Shown: piece by piece, positions 22,136-35,878 of the stretch | How positions within the stretch are numbered: position 1 is the first letter of the stretch | Layout of the letters: the number at the start of each line of letters is the position of its first letter | Assembly: GCA_013400975.1 (NCBI GenBank) | Contig: WBMZ01011774.1 | Coordinates: 47,576-111,575, forward strand | Source: Atrichornis clamosus | Lineage: Eukaryota; Chordata; Aves; Passeriformes; Menuridae | Direction of reading: 5' to 3' | Length of the DNA stretch: 64,000 bases | Notes under the pieces: generated by a model | Databases searched by the model: none | Seen by the model: only the letters and a program-made list of their open reading frames with translations | What the model was told of the DNA's origin: nothing | Translations under genes and position numbers: made by a program

Positions 22136-23565
22136 AGTACATTTGTAACAGCAAATCTGAAATAACTTTGAGTCATGATGGACTCACAATTACCTAATTT
22201 TATTTCATCGAGATTCCATTTCCCCCCACCCTATGAAGGTCATGCTATAATTCATCCACAAGATAAATATTTGCTGTACAAGCTAATGAGCAAAATTCAT
22301 TGGTTAAACTATATCATGATAATACTATTTTCTGTTCTTATAAATATATCTGCATCTCACAAATGAATTTTGCTTCTTTTTTTTTATTTCTCTGCCATTG
22401 ATGCAGTGGTTCCTAAGCTCTTCTTTCAGAATATACTGTAGTTTAAGATTTTAAAATCCTAACTTTCATAGCAGACACCTTAAAACTTTTACACAAGTGC
22501 CTTTGCCACTGTAAGGGGAGAACTGGGGAGTATTCTGTCACATTCAGCCATAGTTAAGACTTCTAACAGCAATTTTCTGAAGTGAGAAGTTCTGCAGTAT
22601 TTTCTGCTGTACACTCTAATATGATTTTTAGATGATAAACAAGTTAAAATGCTTGTGAAATGAAGATAAAACAGAGATAAACCTGAGCTTACTGCCATTT
22701 AATTTTGAAGGTATCTGCCACCCATCTGTGTGTTACAAGACACAATATATGGGGAAAAAAAAGCATTTTTTTTGCTTAAGCTGCAACATCTTTTGCTTTT
22801 ATTGGGAACTGGAAGTTCCTGGTTCAGACGTCAGTGTCTTGGCCAAGATAGCATCTATCACATTTAGATACAGAAGCTTAATTCAGTGCATGGTCAGTCA
22901 ACCATGAAGTTCATATTTGGTTCTGGATATTAAGTTCCCAGGCATTCAAGGAGGCTTGGTGTCTGTGGAGTTGCTCTGGGCCCATGTCTAGTGCAAAGTG
23001 AAAGAGAATAAAGTACATTGGTGTGTGTCAGGAGCCTTATGTTTGGCCCTTGCTGTACACAGTTGGGTGCCAGAGGCCAAAAGAGGGTACTAAACCACAA
23101 GCACCAAAAGAGAATGACAGCAAAGAATGAGGCTAGCACACAGATACTGTGAATTTTCACAGCAAACCAACATCATGTTATTTAGCACAGGTTTTCTGTA
23201 ATTGTGGTACAGTGAGAAAACTCGGAGTGTTCAATGGCCCTTAAACTCTCCCGTCCATCTCTGTGATGGGGTCATCTTGCTGTTGATATGTGGGGTGCGT
23301 GGGGCCATAATATAAAACATGCAGAAATAGTGGATGACTCAGGATCTCTTAAAGAACCTTTTTGTTTGCAAAGCTGCTACTGCTTCAATTGTTTGTGTCT
23401 TTGCTGCAGTATTTATAGAAAGGAGCACGGTCCCCTTGCCACTCCTGCTGTGTTACCACCAACCATTAACTTTCTTTGAAATCTCTGAAATATGGGGGTG
23501 TGCCTGGTCCATTCAGCACTGCAGGGTGTTGCAATGCACTGGGGCATTTTCATGCCAGTCAGAAG
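22136..23565. other. Unique noncoding DNA
   Basis: No gene or recognised repeat. Short open frames only. Confidence 0.5.
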
Positions 23566-23608
23566 ACTGGTTGCCTAGGCAAATCACTAAACCTCTATGA
23601 AAAGTCTG
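23566..23608 (+). repeat. MIR-like SINE core remnant
   Basis: 'ggttgcctaggcaaatcact' followed by 'aaacctctatga' resembles the MIR/CORE segment CTTGGGCAAGTCACTTAACCTCTCTGA. The tRNA-like head and the 3' tail are not recognisable, so this may be a coincidence. Confidence 0.35.
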
Positions 23609-24162
23609 AGAAATTTTGCATTAACTTCAGCTGTGTCTGAAGAGATGAGAATAAGATTGATAGATGCTCACTGGGAAAAGAAAAATACCCTAAGTTTTCT
23701 ACTAGGCAATTTGCAGAAATCATGAGGAAAAAAGAAGTGGTTAAGAATGTGAAAATTTAGGTCAAAGTGAGCTATGAAAATGGAAAAAAGTTTTAGGCAG
23801 GCCATTTTACTGCCAAGAGAAAATAGGATTATAAAATACAGAGGGAGAAGTGGACAATGTCAGTAGAATGAACTCAGTATCTGAAAAAAAGGGTCCAGAG
23901 ACTAAGAAGTTATGAGTATTGTTCATAACAGCAAAGCTGGGTAGTATTTTAGTGAAAATCATAGGGCAAAAGCACAATTGTAAAGGGCAGAGAGAAATTG
24001 AAAATGTCAAATAGACTATGTCAATTTCTACATAAAGAACAGATAATGAGTTTTAGTCAAGAGAGATTCATGGGATGGGAGCTAGTTGGCATCTGAGCTG
24101 CTCCTGGGACATCATTCCCTAAACCCTGTGACTCTGAACCCAGCATAAACTCAAACTCACAA

Positions 24163-24582
24163 CTAACCCTTTAGCATTTTGTTTGTGTTGCCCAGAGCAC
24201 TGGAAAGATTTGCACGAGGAGAATGCACAGGTGCTCCTAAAACCCGTGTGATATCTCCTTGACCAAGTACACGTAACACAATTTCAATAATCATGAGACA
24301 TAACCCTCTATCATCGCCACTCAGCTTTGAAATACAAGTGTCTGTCATCATTCTTTGATGAGAGATGCCTGCTTCCAGCCTTGATCTTGCCCACGTAACA
24401 TTGAATTCAGGCCCACTGTCTTGTTCCTCCCCAGAAGTCTGCAGTCCCCTCTGAATTATTTCAGCCACTTCCTGAGTTGCTTTCCTTCTTTGGAGCACAC
24501 CACAGAATGTTTCATGGCCACAGGACAAAATTTTGGATGTGTTTCTGCTCTCCAATGCTACACAACCTGGAGAACTCGGCTC
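24163..24582 (-). CDS. Unrecognised minus-strand open frame, about 139 codons
   Basis: The frame is open from just after a TGA at about 24583 to a TAG at 24163. It has no ATG start, only an internal TTG at 24555 and ATG codons further in. The peptide composition is balanced rather than low-complexity, with segments such as GEEQDSGPEFNVTWARSRLE and ISKLSGDDRGLCLMIIEIVL, and several CpGs survive. I do not recognise it and no domain is evident. It might be a pseudogene fragment, a terminal exon or chance. No clear acceptor was identified upstream. Confidence 0.2.
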   Translation of the reverse strand, partial: EPSSPGCVALESRNTSKILSCGHETFCGVLQRRKATQEVAEIIQRGLQTSGEEQDSGPEFNVTWARSRLEAGISHQRMMTDTCISKLSGDDRGLCLMIIEIVLRVLGQGDITRVLGAPVHSPRANLSSALGNTNKMLKG

Positions 24583-24860
24583 TCAGTTTGAAAACACAGC
24601 GCTCTGACGAACAGCTAGAGATTACAGATATGTATGCACTTGAGGACATTGTTATGGCCTAGTTAAACTGAAATAAATTGCACACTTCTAGACTTGCAAG
24701 TTTTCTACTGGGAATACTTCACTGTGGAAGCATGTTCTAAATATTGGCCTAAATGGGAGAGTGGGACCCAAGTGAAAATCATTGATCAGCTTAGGAATGA
24801 AGCATTGTTCTTTAAATATGAATGGGTTTGCAAATGAGAATTCTACAACGTGGAGCACCA

Positions 24861-24914
24861 TTTTATTTTTATTATTATTATTGTAATAATAAGCAAACAA
24901 ACAAACAAACAAAC
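24861..24914. repeat. (TTA)n followed by (CAAA)n
   Basis: A TTA run near 24866-24882 and a CAAA run near 24894-24914. Confidence 0.85.
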
Positions 24915-26305
24915 CTACTGAGCACAGTAATTGAAGTATACTTCATCCTGATCTGCAAATTAATCAGAATAAGGTACAAGACACTGAATGGGAAAGTACA
25001 TTTATCATTTAAAGAGACATCTACAAATGCTTTAGCAATCTGAAACTGAAGTTCTACAGCCCCAAAAAGGTGAGACAGCATTCATGGATGTGAATATACA
25101 GTTACAGGATATACTGGCATAGCTACTGATGTTTTGGTAAATAATATCTTTTCTGCAATGAAAAGAAATTGTTTCAATTTATGGCTTTTTATGGGTTTGG
25201 TTGTTGGTTTGTTGGCATATTTTTCCCAGAACTGTAAAGGAAAAAGAAAAGGTGAAATTTTCCATTTTGGAACTGAAAAACTTGTTTATTTTGCAGATCC
25301 CATTCACCTCTATCAGTTTTCAAATGAGTTTTGCTTGTGATTGGGGAAGGGGAGGAGGAACAAGTTGAACTTTTTCCTTTTAACTAAGTATTTTCTATCA
25401 AACACATTGATACAAGTCTATTAAAATCTGTGTCAATCTCTGTTGTAACATTTCCACACACACACACTAATATGAACCACAAGTAGCACATGAGCAAATT
25501 CTATATTAACTGTACTTTTATTTTACTCTTCAACCTGTCTAGAAGTAGTCTAAAAAACAGGACTTGCTTGATAGTTGAGACCCTCTAGTTTAAAGGCTTT
25601 ACATAGGGTAAAGAATACTGATCTTTCATGGTTGAACAGTGAAAAAATAGTCACAGGCACATATTAATTCAGTCTACTTATGAAAGGGGAAGCAATATCC
25701 ATTCCTTATCCTTGGGCACAGGAATAAACAGATAGGTAACACATTGCATAAAAAATGAAATAAAAGCAGCAGAAATGTTTAATAGTCACCTGAAATTTTG
25801 AACAGTTCCATTTAGCTGCACTCTCCGGCTATTAAATTTTGTCATTTATTTTCTTGCTTTTGGAGAAAACCAGCTGCTAACAGGTTAATCCCCTAGCACA
25901 GTATCACACCTGCAATTGCTTTGCTCTCCCGAGCTCCCAGCAGACAGTCTGCAGCTCGGCTGATGTAATGCTGTTTGCCTACGCTTTAACTTTCCTCTTT
26001 GTGCTCCGTGTGTGTACCCACTTTATTACAAGGGAGAAAGATAACCCATTTCCAATCCATCTATCCCAATACCATAAGAAGCTGAGGCAATAACAATTAT
26101 CTCTATCCTTACATTTTCTCTCTTCTCTGAATAGTTCTTGTACAGTAATGAATTGTAACAGCTCCTTCACACAGATTTCTCTCCCATATAATTAATGTCC
26201 TAAGATATTCTATTTACTGGTGAAGCAGTTTGAATCAAGAAGTGATTACTTTTGAAGTAAACAGAGCTGCTAAACACATTTCACAAAGACAACAGCAGTT
26301 TTCCT

Positions 26306-26436
26306 TAAAAAAAACCCCAAAACACACACACAAAAGCCCCAACCAGCCAACCAACCAACCAACTGGAAAAAAAAAAAAAAGCCCAAAAAACCGCAACCAA
26401 AAACAAAACCAGAAAACCTAACAAGAACAAAAACAC
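26306..26436. repeat. A/C-rich low-complexity tract with CCAA units
   Basis: A runs, a CA run and four CCAA units. The matching frames are composition artefacts. Confidence 0.8.
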
Positions 26437-29400
26437 AGAGGAAAGACAAAAAGTAGATCTTTGAAAAACCAGACTGTGCACTGGGATGTTTTGCCTTAAT
26501 ACACACCCATTCCAACAATCACCACACGTTTTTTCTGTCATGTTTTTTGTTCTGTGATTAGAACAGGGAGTGTCCTAATCAGCAGGCTGCTTTTGAACTC
26601 TGGATATTCACAGGTTGAATTAGAACATCTTACTTTTCTGCAAATTAAAAATGTAGTCAGATCCACAAGACATCAGAAAGCGCTGCTTTTTCTGAAAGAC
26701 TTCTTCCCAGTGAAACTTCTGAGTTAAATATTTTCTGTCCTGGATATGTGTGATGATGTACTCAATATTCCTATGGAATCATAGATAGAAAATAAGCATG
26801 CACACAAAATGGGATAACTAGTGATAACTGGCCCTGGATTGATAGCCCAGCAGACCTTGTAGGGCTTAGCCCCTAGAGCCTGAGCAAAGGCATGGGAGAT
26901 TCTCCATTACTTAGAGGAATTGCCTCTGAAAGCATTGCTTATTTTCATGCCCAGCCTACTTCCCACCTCCTGGTTTTGGGTCTTCTATAAAGGGAAATGA
27001 ATGTATGTGAAAGGATGTGTTAGTGGCAGGATGGCTGACCCTTCCAGTTAGAAGGCAAGCATAAAGAACTCCTGTTTGGTTCCATGTATTTACAGCTCCA
27101 AGTGCAATTATGCTGCACTGTGTTTTAGACATACAAAGCTCTCTGAGAAGTTAAGGGAAGTGCTTCCCAGTGTTACCCATGGTAAAGGTATTCTCCTGAG
27201 AAATGCAAGTGGATCATACATGTTTCTTTCTTCTCCCTGTCAGGAATTGACATACTTTGTATTTTAGAATAAGCCACAAACATGAGGCTGTTGCACTGTA
27301 AGTCATAATCATTACATCATTCACCTGAATAATTGCAACTGGTCTGAATCCTGGAAGTCTTACAGTGATTAAAAACACCTGTGTTTGTCAGTGTCCTTGA
27401 GCCTATGCCACTCTTAGCAATAATAACAGGAACTAAGCTGGTCCTCAGCTAACCAACAGGAACATTTGGGTTCCTACCTAGATAGTGAGAGGGGAGACAT
27501 TTCTCTAGTACACCATGAATTACTCTTCAGAGGCACCAAATATGCTCTCTTTGTGGTACAAAGACCCTGTGCATCTAGTTTGCACCCTCAGAGGCACTCT
27601 ATGGTTCCAGGAGTCTATATTTCAGATGTTGAGAAGTCTAAAAAGTAGGCTTCTGAAATAAACCATCAAGGTGTGCTCTGGGTTTGTTAACAGGAGTGGT
27701 GCTTGCTTTTTCAGAGTTTGCAAAGACCAAAACAGGATCCTATATTAGCCCCTCCAAACACAGCCTGAGGCCATAAAAAGGATCTGAATCTGAAATGCCC
27801 ATATTGTCATTAACTGTATTTGTTCTCTCTTTTGAGCTCTTTACATTTTCTAGGTCATATTTAATCGTTTGCAATTCACTGATGGATCTCCTTAGGAAGG
27901 ACATGACTGTGCCTGTAGCAGAGGACATCATTTCACATTCATGAGAAACAAACCACCTAGTAAGTCTTATAACATCAATAGACACTTGTGGCATTGCATC
28001 TTCCTAATCTCCTTCCCACCCCATACCCTTCACTGTCTTTCCCTACTTTGTTTGCCTTTGAGATATTTAGAAATCCTTGGCACTTACATTTTAATATTCA
28101 TCTCCACAGTTTAGTGGAAGATCTACTTATTCCAGCAACTGATTTAAAAGGGAAAGACAACTAAAAGGAGTAATTAATTAACAGGAGTTACAGAGTAAAA
28201 GAAATTGTCTTCCAGCAATAATTTTGGTAAAGGTTTGCTAATAGCAAATACTTCCAGAAAAATCCTATACAGCACTTAGATCTGTGTATAATGGTCTGGA
28301 GATTTGTCCTGGATTTGCATCTAACAAAGCTCAACAATTGTAAAGGAGAACAAGCCTTCACAAGTGTCCAGTTTTGGACTAATGGAAGGATATGACCTCA
28401 TAGCTTCATAAGAATATTTCTTCTTTCCAAGCATTTGGGCTGGACGTCACCCAGTCTACAAAATTATCACCTTTTAGAACTGCTGAAGGACTTTCACAAC
28501 TGAGGTCATGAACTGCTGCAGTCTTAGTTAAACACAGTGAAAGTCCCACAGGTGGTAGTGGCAGCAGACCCATATGTTTCCTTGCTCACACACAGATGGA
28601 ACATGTGAACAGCTGAAAATGTGGAATGTGGACTCCTTTCCTTCTCAATCGTGTGGAAATGCTTGCACAGCTCCACTGGCAGAAATTGCAGTGGCAATGT
28701 GGACCTAACCTTCATCAAAATATAAATACTAATTATGTTCCTTCTCTAACAGGAACATCAACTCATTACTATAACAACAATTATCTGTCCATCCAGTATC
28801 CTTGCAGCCTTAAAAATAGGTATCATCCTCTTTGAAGAGAATTATGATTTCCTTGTTCTGGTGTACATTTAATGTTTCAGTACATAACTGAGTTTCTGCT
28901 ACATCAAGTTCAGCATAGCATTCTTCCTCATAAGTTTCATCACTATGGTAAATAAATCCTCTTATTATTTTACAACAATATCATCTATTTATATATTTTT
29001 AAAAGGATGATGCACAACAACATACTGTCTTAATCATTTATAATTGCCATTATTTGGAAACAATTATTTTCCCCCACAATAATGAAAGGGTAAGAACATA
29101 AAATTACCCTTAACTGCCTTTCCAGAATCTTTCTCTATGGAATAGAGAACCTTTTAAAATTATTTATTGTACAAGGCAAAATAAAGCCATATTTGTTCTG
29201 CAATTATCCTTTTCTACAGACCCTGCCTGAGCACTGCTCTTTCTATCTCTGATGACATACTGGATAAAATGGCTCACTGTTTGTTCCAATTGCCTCTAAA
29301 TAGTTTGGAACACCACATATAATCTTAGGGTTTTAAAAAATCCTTTTAAAAACTTTCAAACTTCAGGTGGTATGCCTTATTGTTAATTTTAGAGTGTATG

Positions 29401-29812
29401 GTGTTTTTGGTTTGTTTTTTTTTTTTTGTCCTTTAATAACATGGAGATTTAGATTCTCTTAGTACATGGAATACTCTATTTTCTCTTGTAAAATAGCGGA
29501 GAAGTGTCTTCTTGGTAGGTAAAAGGCATGAGAAAATAAGATACTTAACATTTCAAGCTGTTTGAATGCAAGAATTAGGTAAGATTTTTGTTTTGTAGCT
29601 GACTGATTATAGAATTATTTTTCCTTTTTGAATGATAATCTATTTCTGTAGTGGGATTTGATTGTTAATAAATGTATGAGGCTGGTATGGAATTATTTCC
29701 TGCTCTTATTTATTTATTTTCATTTGAAGAACACTGTAGTTCAAAGTTCAGTTGAGAGATGAGAGAGCAGCAGCACATCTGTGTACTTTCCTTTAATTTG
29801 CAATTGAATTCC

Positions 29813-29836
29813 TTTTTTTTTTTTTTTTTTTTTTTT
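29813..29836. repeat. Poly-T run (24 T)
   Basis: Uninterrupted T, followed by gcaggg. It could equally be the poly-A of something on the minus strand, but no retroposed sequence is recognisable next to it. Confidence 0.9.
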
Positions 29837-30650
29837 GCAGGGTTGGTTTTTTATAACACAATCTTAAATGAATCATGAGCAAATAAGTATATGAACAAAG
29901 GGGAAGAATGTAAGTGATGCTTAATGCCAGAGGTCTTTGTTCAACAATGTGCAGAAAATATCCTATTAAAGAAGCAACCTTATGTATCCTACTGTTCTTT
30001 TACTAAAATATATTTTATTTTAAGTATCCACAGAGAAAAAGTGCATGTAAACCTTTTGCAGTGCATAAACTCAGGGAAGAGTTTGGATGAAATATTTGGT
30101 ACATATAAAATACTGATTTGTGCAAAATCTGTGTGAAGAAGGCTGACTGCTGAGGAAAGACAGTGGCATGGTGAAGCTTCCTAACTCCCCTAATTCCTTG
30201 CCCTAAGGAGAAGCCTTTCGTGCGACTTCACAACAGAATCATTTTGCTGTCTGACCTTTAGTTTCCTACTTGCAAACAAATTATAGTATTTTGTCATTTC
30301 CCTCACTGTCATTACGTTGAGAAATTTTTCAGACTTTGACTGCCTCAATAAATGTTTGTACAAAGCTTAAGGATTTGGGACGGTGGTGTTCCTTGGACAG
30401 TTATTTACGCTGTAAAACACGTGAAGAATATGGAAAAAAGCCTAGTTTCAAACTTGTGGATAGGGAAAACCTGCTCTGCAGAGTCTTGCCAATATTGCCA
30501 GGAACCCCAAGTTCTTTACTAACCTGTTGAGACCTCCATGCATTGACCTCAGCGACATGCCATCTGAAAATCTTGCATGATTTCAAGCTCTGTTATTCAC
30601 ATCTCTTGTCTATGATTCATGATTTCATCTCGTCTGTGGAAACGTGTGCA

Positions 30651-30717
30651 CAAAAAAACCTCCAAACAAACCAAACCCAAACAAATAAATAAGCAAACAA
30701 ACAAGCAAACAAACAAA
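30651..30717. repeat. (CAAA)n-rich tract
   Basis: A/C-rich tract with repeated CAAA and CCAAAC units; a T22 run follows at 30775-30796. Confidence 0.85.
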
Positions 30718-31875
30718 GAGCTCCCAACAAACACAAACTTCTTTTTCTTTCTAAAATTGCGGTAGGTTTTCCCCTTTTTTTTTTTTTTTTTTTTTTGAGG
30801 TAGGGACAGATCTGTGTTTTACTCTAGGGCTGTTTTTCTGTCCAAAAGGAGCATCACTGCAGCTGGAGGAAGAGCATTGGAAAATACACCTGGTGTTGGA
30901 AGTTCCATCATTATATTTCCTAAGTATGTTTACTGTTCCAGGTTTATGCTAGAAACTCTATTGCATTTGGGGGTCAGAGAAGTCAATGCCCTTAATTTTT
31001 TTCATTACACTTTTTCTGGCTATATTTTTTTAATTGTCTGAGTCCAGACTGTGAAAATCCTGTCTCTGACACAACCAGCCATCAAGCAGCTTATCCTAAG
31101 AGACAAGACAATTGACACAGTCTTTATCCTTAAGCTCTTTGGCTACTCATTCAGATTAGGTTGAGCTCTTTGGGTTAGGTACAGAAGATCTTTAAAAGCC
31201 ATAAACTTGTTTCCTGTGAAAGACAATGTAGGGAAGAGAGGGCAATCCTGATGTTTTCATAGCAGCTGAAGGAGCTATGGCTGAAAAAGTATACCGTGCT
31301 GTTCTTTGTGCTAGTCAGATTTCTTTGAAAGCAAACAAGCCCATGTTTAGAATGGAGGCATTTATTCTTATAAATCAAACTGGAGGCAGCAGTTCTATCA
31401 AATGAGGCTAATTCTTCCACTTGGGAAATGTTTTAGCCAATCAGCAACTGAATTGCCCAGATTTACTGATACATGTGAGTTTGGAGGAGATCAGCAGCCA
31501 TTTTAGACTAAGTTTTTCATTGGTAAGTGTTCTACAAACACAGTTACAAACCTGCAGGTAAGACTGCATCTGCAGACTTTGTAAACTACCTTTGCTACAG
31601 CTGTTTCCTGAGAAATACTAGTTCTGATTTTCCAAAAGGAGCAAATCTTCCTAAGCATGGACTGTGTCAAATTAAAATGGACTGTGTTTCTGCACAGGGA
31701 GCAAGTAGTAAAAAATGCATGGTAGCAAAGCTGCACATAAGATATAGTTATAATGGATTTGACTGTTCTGATGTGATGTTTTCTATTATATTTCATCTGC
31801 CAACTTGTCACTTAGACTACAACAAATCCACCGATTTAGGAGAACCCTCTGCCCCATAACTTTCTAGTTCAGTTC
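30718..31875. other. Unique noncoding DNA
   Basis: A T22 run at 30775-30796; otherwise no gene or repeat seen. Confidence 0.5.
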
Positions 31876-32135
31876 AGTCAATGGGACGAGTAAACACCGG
31901 TGCAAGAGGAGCTTTACCCAAAACACAGAAATACTTGCGTGCATCCACAGCCAGGCTTCTGCACATTGCTAAAGAAAAACATTCAATCCAGATCCCTGTC
32001 TTTCCAAAGGGCCCTTCGAGGCATGCCGAATGGGACCCTTCTTCTGGCCGTGCCAGCAAGCATCACGCTGGTACTGGCTCGGCTGGAAGCCACCCTCAGC
32101 ATCCCCTGCAACACTGCAGCTGTGTTAATAATATT
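31876..32135. other. CpG-bearing, GC-richer block with open frames on both strands
   Basis: This 260-bp block keeps about eight or more CpGs (gacgag, accggt, tgcgtg, ttcgag, gccgaa, gccgtg, cacgct, ctcggc), unusual in the AT-rich surroundings. Frames are open on the plus strand (31900-32268, 122 codons) and the minus strand (31874-32059). Neither peptide matches a family I know. It may be an unrecognised exon, a regulatory element or a repeat of unknown type. Confidence 0.35.
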
Positions 32136-35100
32136 TGGTGACTCCTTTGTTTCCAATTTGAATCTAAAATGTGCAATCTGTACAGGATATGAGCTTATTT
32201 CTAAATCCCGATGGATGAATGTTCTGTATCTTAATAAATTATTTGTGGAATATAAAACCCAGTTGTAAATTAAGGCGTCTGTTCTGATGTGAGTTTATCT
32301 TGGATAATGCTGACACTTGCTGGAGGGCTCAGATAGTTTGTAAGCTGTACTGGATTTGTCCCTTCCCTCCTCTAAACAAAACAGACAAAATTTCGCATGT
32401 TTGATATTAGACAGTCTGAAAGGATCATCAAAACCCTTGCAGTCTGGGTGGTGAAGAAAAAGAAACATTTTTAGTGTTTTAAATTTTTTTTTTGTAAATA
32501 TTGTCTGAAGAACACTGTCTCAGGGAAGCAGTGATCCTTCTTTTTTATGAAATATCATAGGAAAAGGAATAGATCAAAGGAATATAATTTCATTTTGTTC
32601 ATGTTCAATAAGGATAGGATCTGCAGCAAGAATCAGCCTGACTCTTGCTCTCTGATTCAAAAGTTACTGAAGTTCAAAGAAGTTTTACTTACCACTTGAA
32701 AATATTCTGGAACAGGCTAAATTTGGATTAAAGTGTCTGTCTTCATATCAGGGGTAGAAAATAAGATCATGCAACTAATCTTAGAGTAAGACACAGGAAC
32801 ACTATCACAGGGGTCATTGAAGCTAGACAAAATAAATTGTTGTAAAGGTGCCGTAGTATTTATTATTTGCATAATAGCTGAAGTGTTCCTGCTCCCTGTT
32901 GGATTCTGTGAACGTGTGGCCAGGGATCAAGCAGCAAAGCATGGAGAGAACTGTGATTTTAAACACTCCAGGAGTTGTGTTTTCCTCAAGAAGATTTCCT
33001 GTGGGAATGGGAAGGGGGGGAAAACATATCACCCCTTTTTATTACTATTATTTTTAGTAGCAGTTGTAATGTTCAACACTCTGTTTCTCACAGGATTTGG
33101 GAGTATCCTATTCTGTCCTGCTTGAGATCTTTAAATGCAAATGTAGTCTATAAAATGGGCAAGAAACAATAAAACGCCCATTACTGCAAGCTTTTTAGCC
33201 TACTGAAATGAGATATTGATAGCACAGTTTATATGCAAATGTCCTTATTGGCATCTGAAATATAACATTTGACCAGGCTCAGCAACCTGTATTTAGGCTT
33301 CAAATCTTCTCACCTTCTGGTGTTTACAAGTGCAACTGGAAATGTAGCTATAAATATTGAATAGTATCTAAATGTTCAGAAAAATAAAAGGCTTAGGGGA
33401 GAGCTTTAACTATTCACACTTCATGGGAAAGATCATTTCATCAATAGAATTAGAGGTTGCTGTAAGAGTCAGATCTAGGATAGCCCTAATGTTTACTTTA
33501 ATATTATTAAAGTGGTAATATCTAGGGATGAATTTTGAAGTGAGGAGTCTCACAAGGCTGGGATTCATACCATGCAGCTTTTGCCACCTAATAAAGACAG
33601 ACTGTTCTGTCTCTACAGATAACAAAGAAAACTAGATACTTCTGGAAACCTGTTCAACTCATCCTACAACTGGTTTAGAGTAGACAGCCCCATTTCAGAT
33701 GGATGAAGTTAGAGAAAATATATAAAACTTCAAAGGGAAAAATGCACATAAATAAATTTAAATGTTTCACTTAATACCTAAACATTATATAGAAGAGTTA
33801 AAGACAACTGAACAGTCTTTCAACAGGTTGTTATTCTGTTCCCTACTTGTGTCCAGGAGCAATATTTAATAAAGCCCTTTTTGCTGAATTTCAGGGCTCC
33901 AAACACCTCACTTTCCATCCCCACAGAAGGGAGACACCTACAGTCCTGATTTCAGGCTATCACTTCAGCTTGCGCTTAACACAACTAACACTGAGCAACT
34001 TCTGGCGCTGGTATGGCTCTCAAGACAGCAGCAGCGAGGACAGAAAAGTTGTTTTTTCACATATATCCCAAGTCGTTCTTTGCCATAGACAGAGCTTTAT
34101 CCATGCATTGTCCAGCGCTGCCTCAATCATTCTCAAGACAGCACAGTTGTTGTCAAGCATTTAGAATCCAAGATTTCTCCTGTAATAAGCAAAGTCACTT
34201 CCACAGGTCTCTCACTTCCAGCATGACCTGCAAGTAGGGATGAACAGGCCCCTGCCTTACTATAGCCTTTGCCATAGTTACTTGACCAATTTTTCTTCTT
34301 ACAGGTGACTAGAGGTGCCAAGCAGGTGATGCTTTTGCCAGAGCAACCACTTTCCTGACAACCTAGTGGTTCTCATCAGGAGAAAGCTTGTTCTAATGGA
34401 TGTTTTTGTTTGAATGGAGGTCCACATCCACTTAATGGTCCTCATACCATAAGGCTGTGCTTCCTCCTCTCCTAATCTCAGTCCTACATGAAAAAGCAGG
34501 GGGGTCCAGGAAAGGACAGAGGAAAAAGGCTCTGCATCCACATGGTGCTGTCATTTCAAGATCAGAAAACCCACACAGCTCATTTGTAGCTTAAACAGAT
34601 AAGCATCACAAGTTACAACATTACTCTTATCAACAGTAGCACGTTGAAATTCATTAAAAGGATGTACACAGTGAATATTTAGCCTGCATAGCTCATTCCC
34701 TTTTGCATCCATGCACTTGGCAACTTTCAAGTTTTTATTTAAATAAAACATTTATTTATATAATGATATATCATAGAAAATAAATAATTAGTGTCTTAAT
34801 AGACGATATCTAATATACAATGTAAAATGTTCTATATAACACATAAAACGTAGTAAGTCATATGATAAAATATAATTTGATTATGTATGTATATATCTAT
34901 GAACACACAGATAATAAAAGATACTAAAGAATTAATAAAACTGGCTGGCATGCAACTGGAATGCGAGTAGGAAGTAAGATGCCATGTGGGAAGGCTGTCT
35001 CTTTTTGGCTTTTTACAGCTTTTCAGATATCTTTGTCTGAAGGCTCTGGTATTTTGACATTTTTAGACCAAGAACTGTGGACAAAGGAAGACATTAAAAA

Positions 35101-35800
35101 CTATAACTGTGGCCCCTACAATCCTATAACAAACCAATGCAAGATTTTCTCATTTCCTCCAAATAAATTGTATCCCAATGGGAAAAAAAACCACTCAATC
35201 AATGAAGGGGAAAGTATGTAGCCTCATGCTAATTTTTAATTTATTGAAGACACAGATGTTAATTTTCTACCCAGTTTCTTTATTTCTATTGCTACTTGTC
35301 CAGTTGCCTGTTCACCTCTTGCAAGACAAGAAAAATGTGCATTGTTTTCTTCTTCTGCACTCTCCTGAAGGAATAAAATTAGGTTTAAAAGTAAATTCTT
35401 TCATAAGCAAAATAAATTACGAGTGAGTGTTGTGGAGAGTTGCATGGTAAATTGATTTCTGTGTACAAATTGTTCTTTTTTGTGATTTGTTGATAAAATT
35501 TTAATGTTAGGCATGTTAGAACTGTTAAACACATCATCAGGACACGGAAAATGTTTTCATTTAACTAGTTTTTTTTTCTTTTATCACTCTATTTTTAAAA
35601 GCAGTTTCCAACAAAGTATTGGAAATCATGCACTTCAGGTAAGCAGAAAATAGAATCTTTAGTCATTATGAAAAACACGTTACAGCACAGTAGGAACTTT
35701 CATATCTCAGCTACTGCAGGCTTGATATCTGTCTATCTCACAATCAGGAGGTATACAAGTTAAAATTACTACTAAAGCTGGGAGAAAGAATGAATAGCAA
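32136..35800. other. Unique AT-rich noncoding DNA
   Basis: No gene or recognised transposon. 33140-33370 (with atatgcaaat at 33231-33240) is complex AT-rich sequence of the kind often found in conserved enhancers. 34735-34935 is extremely AT-rich. An 86-codon frame at 34961-35221 has no recognisable features. Confidence 0.5.
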
Positions 35801-35878
35801 AAACAACCAAACCAAACCAAACCAAACCAAAAAAAGGCAAAACAAAAAAAAAAAAAAAAAAACNAAAAAAAAAACCCA
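35801..35878. repeat. (CCAAA)n and poly-A tract with an assembly N
   Basis: CCAAA units at 35805-35830 run into poly-A containing a single N at 35864. The N marks an unresolved base or a closed gap inside a homopolymer, so the tract length is unreliable. Confidence 0.85.

Larger units (their letters stand above)
24583..30650. other. Unique noncoding DNA with simple repeats
   Basis: A 6-kb stretch with no recognisable gene or CR1. It holds (TTA)n(CAAA)n at 24861-24914, an A/C-rich block with CCAA units at 26306-26436 and a T24 run at 29813-29836. The region 29000-29330 is AT-rich and complex and could be a conserved noncoding element. All open frames are short. Confidence 0.5.
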
